A DNA stretch of 27,148 nt from an uncultured bacterium. GTDB lineage: Bacteria > Patescibacteriota > Saccharimonadia > Saccharimonadales > Saccharimonadaceae. The position numbers and the translations under genes are program-made. Under the pieces are notes generated by a model, which ran no database searches, was not told the DNA's origin, and was given only the letters and a program-made list of their open reading frames with translations. This document shows, piece by piece, positions 22,156-27,148 of this stretch (positions within the stretch are counted from its first letter, which is position 1; each line of letters begins with the position of its first letter). The stretch lies in contig CAIMUU010000092.1 of the NCBI GenBank assembly GCA_903844835.1, forward strand, positions 1 to 27,148, written 5' to 3'.

Positions 22156-25100
22156 ATGGGGGTAGATTTAAAACCGTCCGATTATGTCCACTTGCATAAT
22201 CATACGCACCATAGCTTGCTTGATGGCTTAACAAAAATACCCGACCTAATCAACAAAGTCAAAGAAATGGGCATGGAGGCAGTTGCCATAACCGATCATG
22301 GCACTATGTCTGGTGCAATCGAGTTTTATAAAGCAGCAACCGAAAATGGCATCAAGCCGATTATTGGTCTGGAGGCCTATGTCGCTACTAGGTCGCGTCA
22401 TGACCGTGATCCAGCCAAAGATAAAGAGCGTTTTCATATTACGCTTTTGGCAATGAATAACCAGGGATATCAAAACCTGATGAAGCTTAGTTCGCTAGCT
22501 AATCTTGAGGGAATGTATTACAAGCCCAGAATTGACCATGAATTAATTGAAAAATATAACGAAGGGCTAATTGTATTATCCGGCTGTGCTGGTGGCGAAG
22601 TGGCTGAATGTTTGTCTGGTGATAATTATGAAGCTGCCAAAAAAGTTGCGCTTTGGTATAAGTCGATACTTGGTGATAGATACTATCTCGAGATGCAAGA
22701 CCATGGCCATCCTGATGTGCCAAATCCATGGCCAGTCCAAACTAAAATTAATGATTATTTGATTAAATTATCAAAAGATATTGACGTCCCTTTGGTTGTT
22801 AGTAACGACGGTCACTATTTAATGAAAGACGACCAAGACGCTCACGAAATTTTGCTGTGTGTTGGTACTGGCGCATTTTTGAGTGATGAAAAGCGAATGA
22901 GCCTCAAAGAATTTGACCTTCATGTGACTGACCCAGCCGAGATCATTAAGCGTTGGGGTTCAAAATATCCAGAGGCGATACTTAATACCAAGGTTATCGC
23001 TGACCGCTGTGAACTGACAATAACATTGGGCGCAATATTAATCCCGAAATTTCCAACTCCAAGTGGCGAGGATGAGAAATCGTATATTGACGAACTAGTT
23101 TATCGAGGTTTGGCTTGGCGTTATGCTGGCGTCGAAAAAGCCGATGCTATGAATTTATCGGTTGTAGAAGCAAAAAAGTTAATCCCCGAGAATGTCATGC
23201 AACGTGCCAATTATGAGCTGGGCGTGGTTGATGGCATGGGCTTTAATGGCTATTTTTTGATTGTTCAAGATTATATCAACTGGGGCAAAGACCAGGGCAT
23301 AATCTTTGGACCTGGTCGTGGTAGTGGCGCTGGTTCAATTTTGGCATATGCATTATGCATTACCGAACTTGACCCTTTAAAATATAATTTGCTTTTTGAA
23401 CGATTTTTGAACCCCGACCGCATCAGCATGCCGGATTTTGATATTGATATTCAAGATACCCGTCGTGATGAGGTGATTGCTCATTGTGTTGAAAAGTATG
23501 GGTCTGAGCGAGTCGCCAATATTGTGACTTTTGGCAAAATGGCGGCTAGGGCGGCAGTCCGTGATGTGGCACGTGTTTTGCAGGTTCCATATTCCGAGGC
23601 TGACCGTTGGTCTAAAATGGTCCCACCACCAGTCCAGGGCCACCACATAACTCTAAAAACCAGTGTTCAGGATAATGTTGATCTCAAACACGAATATGAG
23701 ACTAATGCTGTCGCCAAGCGAGTTTTTGATTTTGCCTTTAGGCTTGAGGGCACGATTCGCTCCCATGGCGTTCATGCTGCCGGCGTTGTGATTGCGCCGG
23801 ACGATATTGTCAAATTTGTGCCACTGGAAATGGCTCAAAAAGGCGTTATTTCGACTCAATATTCAATGGGCCCGGTTGAAGAATTGGGCTTACTTAAAAT
23901 TGACTTTTTGGGGCTTTCGAACTTAACAACTATTAATAACGCTCTTCGAATTATCAAAAAAGTTTACGGTACTAAAATTGACTTAAATAAATTAGCACTT
24001 GACGACGTAGAGGCCTACGAACTATTGCAAAGAGGCGATACAACAGGCGTATTCCAGTTGGAATCGGCTGGTATGAAAAGGTATCTGCGCGAGCTAAAAC
24101 CTACGGTTTTTGATGATATTATCGCCATGGTAGCGCTCTATCGACCAGGTCCAATGCAATTTATTGACAGTTTTATTAAACGCAAACACGGCAAAGAAAA
24201 AATTACTTATTTGCACCCAAAGTTTGAAAATGCACTTCACGAAACTTACGGTATTTTGGTCTATCAAGAGCAATTTATGCAAATATCAAAAGAATTTGCC
24301 GGCTTTACGGGTGGCCAAGCTGATACTCTGCGAAAAGCTGTCGGTAAAAAGAAAATAGACCTTATGCGCAAAGTTAAGGTCGACTTTATTGAAGGCGCGG
24401 TCAAGTTTAGTGGGGCAGATCCTAAACTAGCTGAAAAGTTTTGGCTACAACTAGAAGAGTTTGCTAATTATTGTTTCAACAAGGCACATGCCGCTTGTTA
24501 TGGACTAATTTCTTATTGGACAGCCTATTTGAAGGCGCACTATCCCGAGGCGTTTATGGCTGCCTTGATGACTAGTGATCAAAATGACATTGATAGATTA
24601 GCGATTGAGATTAATGAGTGCAAGCATATGGGCGTGAAGGTGCTACCACCAGACGTTAACGATGGCTTCGTAGAATTTGCGGTTGTGCCCGGTAAAAAGG
24701 AAATTCGTTTTGGAATGGCTGCCGTTAAGGGTGTTGGTGTTGGTGCGGTTGAAGAAATTTTGCGTGCTAGAAAAGATGGCAAATTTAACAGTGTTGAAGA
24801 TTTTGCCAAGCGTGTTTCGACCAGCAAATTTACCAAAAAAGCCTGGGAATCACTTATAAAATCTGGTGGATTTGATAGCCTTAGCGATCGGTCAGATTTG
24901 TTATTTAATCTCGAAACTGTCCAGGCTTTTGCTAGTAAATTACAAAAAGAGGCCCTAAATGGCCAAACTGATTTGTTTGGCGGCCTTACTGGCGTTTCCA
25001 GTATTCAGCCAACCATAACATTGCAGACTTCACCTGTTAAACATACCGAAAGAGAAAGGCTGACCTGGGAGCGAGAACTTATGGGACTTTATGTTAGCGC

Positions 25101-25764
25101 CCATCCGCTAGACCATTACGATACCTATTTTGAAGAGCAGACTGTTCCAATTATTCAAATTATGCCAGAGTTTGATGGCAAGGCAGTGACAATTGGCGGT
25201 TTGATTATGGTTGTTCGCACGATTGTGACAAAAAGTGGTTCCAAAATGGCCTTTGTCAAGATTGAGGACAAAACTGGCGAAACTGAAATAATTGTATTCC
25301 CAAATCTATATGAGCAAATTGGTGCAAAATTGGTTCAAGATGCTGTGGTCAAAATTGTCGGTAAAATTAGTGCAAGAGATAGGGCAGGCAACCTGGGAAC
25401 TGAGGCAAAACTAATTGCTGACGAGATTCAATTTGTGACTGATCAAGAGCTTCGCGATTATGAATCAACTGGTCGCAAAATGAAGGCGCCAGAGTCAAGC
25501 GAAAAAGTTAAGGCGACCAGAGTTTTGGCCGCCAAGCAATCTCTTAAAAAAATCTATGTTAATATCAAGGACCCCGAGGACCATGAAGCTCTAAAGTTGA
25601 TGAAGCAAATTTGTAGTGAACATCCCGGACTTTTTGAGATAGTCTTGGTGCTTAAATCTGATAAAAAATCGGCAATCAAATTACCATTTAAGGTTGACGC
25701 CAGTGATATATTAATTGGCAAGTTAGTCAAAATTCTTGGGGAAGATAGCGTCGCGCTTAAATAG
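22156..25764 (+). CDS. dnaE: DNA polymerase III alpha subunit (DnaE1 type)
   Basis: Replicative polymerase, 1202 residues, normal for DnaE. Domains in order: PHP domain (about 10-290) beginning VHLHNHTHHSLLDG; polymerase palm with catalytic D427 and D429 in PDFDID and the third Asp D583 in LKIDFLGL; fingers with ARAAVRDVARVL and GVFQLESAGMKRYLREL; helix-hairpin-helix region about 840-900; and an OB domain (about 1010-1090; ITIGGLIMVVRTIVTKSG-like strand pattern). Metal-site residues of the PHP domain look intact (H14, H16, D47, H48, E73, H94, C144, D218, H220), unlike the degenerate E. coli domain. This suggests built-in 3'-5' proofreading. No intein or split site is seen. The 3' end overlaps the convergent methyltransferase gene by eight bases. 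Confidence 0.97.
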   Translation: MGVDLKPSDYVHLHNHTHHSLLDGLTKIPDLINKVKEMGMEAVAITDHGTMSGAIEFYKAATENGIKPIIGLEAYVATRSRHDRDPAKDKERFHITLLAMNNQGYQNLMKLSSLANLEGMYYKPRIDHELIEKYNEGLIVLSGCAGGEVAECLSGDNYEAAKKVALWYKSILGDRYYLEMQDHGHPDVPNPWPVQTKINDYLIKLSKDIDVPLVVSNDGHYLMKDDQDAHEILLCVGTGAFLSDEKRMSLKEFDLHVTDPAEIIKRWGSKYPEAILNTKVIADRCELTITLGAILIPKFPTPSGEDEKSYIDELVYRGLAWRYAGVEKADAMNLSVVEAKKLIPENVMQRANYELGVVDGMGFNGYFLIVQDYINWGKDQGIIFGPGRGSGAGSILAYALCITELDPLKYNLLFERFLNPDRISMPDFDIDIQDTRRDEVIAHCVEKYGSERVANIVTFGKMAARAAVRDVARVLQVPYSEADRWSKMVPPPVQGHHITLKTSVQDNVDLKHEYETNAVAKRVFDFAFRLEGTIRSHGVHAAGVVIAPDDIVKFVPLEMAQKGVISTQYSMGPVEELGLLKIDFLGLSNLTTINNALRIIKKVYGTKIDLNKLALDDVEAYELLQRGDTTGVFQLESAGMKRYLRELKPTVFDDIIAMVALYRPGPMQFIDSFIKRKHGKEKITYLHPKFENALHETYGILVYQEQFMQISKEFAGFTGGQADTLRKAVGKKKIDLMRKVKVDFIEGAVKFSGADPKLAEKFWLQLEEFANYCFNKAHAACYGLISYWTAYLKAHYPEAFMAALMTSDQNDIDRLAIEINECKHMGVKVLPPDVNDGFVEFAVVPGKKEIRFGMAAVKGVGVGAVEEILRARKDGKFNSVEDFAKRVSTSKFTKKAWESLIKSGGFDSLSDRSDLLFNLETVQAFASKLQKEALNGQTDLFGGLTGVSSIQPTITLQTSPVKHTERERLTWERELMGLYVSAHPLDHYDTYFEEQTVPIIQIMPEFDGKAVTIGGLIMVVRTIVTKSGSKMAFVKIEDKTGETEIIVFPNLYEQIGAKLVQDAVVKIVGKISARDRAGNLGTEAKLIADEIQFVTDQELRDYESTGRKMKAPESSEKVKATRVLAAKQSLKKIYVNIKDPEDHEALKLMKQICSEHPGLFEIVLVLKSDKKSAIKLPFKVDASDILIGKLVKILGEDSVALK

Positions 25765-26242
25765 ACAGCTGGTATAGTGCAATGCCAGCGGCTACGCTGA
25801 CGTTGAATGACTCTTTTTTGCCAGTCATTTTAATCTCAATTAAGTCGTCGCATTGGTCGAGTAGATTGTCAGTAATCCCATTTACTTCCTCACCCAGTAG
25901 GAGGGCGATTTTTTGTGGTGCCTTGTAATTTTGCAGTAATACACTTCGTTTGTCCTGTTCAAGTCCAACAATCCTGTAGCCTTGGTTTTTAAAAGAAGTA
26001 AAATCGGGTTGGTCTTGATATTCAAAAGGCACCATGGTTTCGGCACCCAGGGCAGTCTTGTGGATTTGTGCCGTTAGCTTGGCTTCAAGGTGCGGTATTC
26101 TTTTATCATTCGGCATTTTTGGGTATGGGCTATAACCACTGATAATAATTTTTGATACGCCAAAGCCCTCGCAGGTGCGAAAAATCGACCCTATATTGTG
26201 AGTCGAGCGAATATTATGGGCAATTACGATTATTTCGGGCAT
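25757..26242 (-). CDS. SPOUT (TrmH/SpoU) family RNA 2'-O-methyltransferase
   Basis: Transfers a methyl group from SAM to a ribose 2'-OH of tRNA or rRNA. The three SpoU motifs are present: NIRSTHNIGSIFRT (motif 1), LLLGEEVNGI (motif 2) and MTGKKESFNVSVAAGIALYQL (motif 3), which form the knot. With the start at 26242 it has 161 residues, a SPOUT domain with no N-terminal substrate-binding domain, like TrmL-size enzymes. I prefer 26242 to the longer ATG at 26284: conserved sequence (EIIVIAHNIRS) begins at once, and TGGTACAAT lies seven bases before it. The 14 extra residues of the longer reading are Asn/Ser-rich and unlike the family. Which nucleotide is modified is unknown. Convergent with dnaE (8-base overlap). 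Confidence 0.9.
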   Translation of the reverse strand: MPEIIVIAHNIRSTHNIGSIFRTCEGFGVSKIIISGYSPYPKMPNDKRIPHLEAKLTAQIHKTALGAETMVPFEYQDQPDFTSFKNQGYRIVGLEQDKRSVLLQNYKAPQKIALLLGEEVNGITDNLLDQCDDLIEIKMTGKKESFNVSVAAGIALYQLSI

Positions 26243-26249
26243 TTCGTAT

Positions 26250-26258
26250 ATTGTACCA
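26250..26258 (-). promoter_or_regulatory. Extended -10 of a predicted leaderless methyltransferase promoter
   Basis: On the minus strand TGGTACAAT (26258 to 26250) matches TGn plus a -10 box and ends seven bases before the ATG at 26242. It lies inside the longer possible ORF (start 26284), and is the main reason to choose the shorter one. Confidence 0.45.
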
Positions 26259-26283
26259 TTAGATATATTATTGTTTTCGCTCA

Positions 26284-26292
26284 TGTTATAAT
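26284..26292 (+). promoter_or_regulatory. Extended -10 of a predicted leaderless pilin promoter
   Basis: Perfect TGTTATAAT, identical to the element before the FKBP gene, followed by seven bases and the pilin ATG (26300). It is divergent from the methyltransferase promoter about 30 bases away. Confidence 0.55.
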
Positions 26293-26299
26293 TTACTTA

Positions 26300-27148
26300 A
26301 TGAAAAAAGAAAAATCTAGGGTCGACGCCTTTACTATCATCGAACTCCTTGTTGTAATAGCGATTATTGGTATCCTTGCCGCCGTCACCCTCGTTAGTTA
26401 TACTGGCGTTTCCAGCCGAGCTGTTGCTGCAACTTTGCAGTCTGACTTATCTAATGCAGCTACCCAGCTAAAGTTATTTCAGATTGCTGACGTTAACGAT
26501 TATTATCCAGCAACAATCAATTGCGCTATACCAGATAGCTCAACCAATAAATGTATCAAGCTTTCTGCGGGCACCACCTATACCTATACTCCAACTAACA
26601 CGTCTAGTCCACGCACCTTTACTTTGGATGCCGTAAACGGGACTACAACTTACCGAGTGACTAACAGTACTCCGCCAGCTGTTGTTGCGGCCGCCTCTTT
26701 AGTTTGCCCATCTGGGTTTATTGTAGTGCCTGGCAGTGCGACTTATGGCACTTCAGATTTCTGTGTTATGAAGTATGAAGCTAAACAAGTTGGTAGTACT
26801 ACCACACCAATCTCTACCGCCTCAGGTCTACCCTGGGTTGACATAACCCAAACTACTGCCATAGCCAATGCCCCTAACACCAAAAACCAAGACGGCTCCA
26901 CCTGTACTACCTGCCACCTCATTACTGAAGCTGAATGGATGACTATTGCTCAGAATGTGCTGAGTGTACCGAGCAATTGGTCTAGCGGCGTTGTAGGTAC
27001 TGGGTATATCTACTCGGGACACAACGATAACGTCCCAGCTAATGCCCTCGAAGCATCGACTGATGACACATTAGGATACACTAATACTGGAAATGTATCA
27101 GGCAACCAACGTCGCACCCTGACCCTCACTAATGGCGAGGTTATTTGG
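26300..27148 (+). CDS. Type IV prepilin-like protein with an FGE-sulfatase/C-type-lectin-like domain (3'-partial)
   Basis: Open for 283 codons to the window edge. Residues 1-10 are a short basic leader. From F11 comes a class III prepilin signature FTIIELLVVIAIIGILAA with Glu at mature position 5 (E15); the residue before the cleavage point is Ala (A10) instead of the usual Gly. Residues 34-130 form a pilin-like helical/Thr-rich segment with a C75/C85 pair. From about 136 the sequence resembles the formylglycine-generating-enzyme (FGE)-sulfatase/C-type-lectin fold: LVCPSGFIVVPGS...FCVMKYEAK matches the GMVLVPGG...IDKYEVT pattern, and CHLITEAEWMTIA matches LPTEAEWEYAA. C136/C155 and C202/C205 may be disulfides. 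The usual AGNVWEW region would lie beyond the edge. Probable surface pilus or pseudopilus adhesin used in host contact; predicted export and cleavage by a prepilin peptidase. Confidence 0.82.
   Translation, partial: MKKEKSRVDAFTIIELLVVIAIIGILAAVTLVSYTGVSSRAVAATLQSDLSNAATQLKLFQIADVNDYYPATINCAIPDSSTNKCIKLSAGTTYTYTPTNTSSPRTFTLDAVNGTTTYRVTNSTPPAVVAAASLVCPSGFIVVPGSATYGTSDFCVMKYEAKQVGSTTTPISTASGLPWVDITQTTAIANAPNTKNQDGSTCTTCHLITEAEWMTIAQNVLSVPSNWSSGVVGTGYIYSGHNDNVPANALEASTDDTLGYTNTGNVSGNQRRTLTLTNGEVIW

Noticed and set aside
26828..27022. 64-codon minus-strand open frame within the pilin gene
   Set aside because: The plus strand carries a continuous 283-codon frame with clear pilin and FGE-like motifs.
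1..27148. tRNA, rRNA, CRISPR arrays, insertion sequences or prophage genes
   Set aside because: Gaps are short, and I found no tRNA-like T-loop/acceptor pairing, direct repeat arrays, transposase or phage proteins.

Overview
The window reads as a stretch of a streamlined Patescibacteria (CPR) genome, most likely a Saccharibacteria (TM7) member. This is inferred from the gene set, not measured. The pointers are a split transketolase, a short RSH protein without an ACT domain, GatCAB, a type IV pilin carrying a large extra domain, very tight gene packing with many TAATG stop/start overlaps, and moderate-to-low GC. UGA works as a stop codon (at the end of fba), which argues against the recoded Gracilibacteria/Absconditabacteria. 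There are no rRNA, tRNA, IS or CRISPR features, and no convincing intrinsic terminator.

Layout. 1-2445: pheT, probably cut at its 5' end by the window. 2508-4603: a membrane-anchored FKBP isomerase, thioredoxin reductase and inorganic pyrophosphatase. 4605-6128 (minus): a bifunctional-looking (p)ppGpp synthetase/hydrolase, convergent with ppa and divergent from the next block. 6190-12193: one long co-directional sugar-phosphate operon (rpiB, rpe, transketolase N and C halves, class II aldolase, PfkB kinase, an unknown 176-aa protein, a LOG-like Rossmann protein). 12274-12921: an anchored extracytoplasmic protein of unknown function. 12980-14950: uvrB. 14951-15299: a 349-bp gap with a clear promoter and a hairpin-rich leader. 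15300-16535: DEAD-box RNA helicase. 16656-21123: gatC-gatA-(TM/HEPN-like protein)-gatB-galU. 21212-22093: DUF948, YtxH-like and DUF5665-like small membrane proteins. 22156-25764: dnaE. 25757-26242 (minus): SPOUT RNA methyltransferase. 26300-end: an open reading frame for a type IV prepilin with an FGE-sulfatase/C-type-lectin-like domain, cut by the window end.

How the genes work together. The sugar block could take ribose 5-phosphate (perhaps released from nucleotides by the LOG-like protein) through RpiB, Rpe and transketolase. No transaldolase is seen here, so PfkB plus the aldolase could complete carbon rearrangement through sedoheptulose bisphosphate; this is a hypothesis. The other blocks are information processing (PheT, GatCAB, UvrB, DnaE, helicase), redox/protein folding, and cell surface.

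The most striking signal outside the genes is a recurrent arrangement of a consensus -10 box 6-8 bases before a start codon (ppa, relA, rpiB, uvrB, gatC, trmH, pilin), which predicts leaderless mRNAs. A second promoter class (FKBP, the 12274 gene, the helicase, the DUF948 gene) has a real leader with a Shine-Dalgarno sequence. The most interesting gene is the pilin fusion at the right edge.
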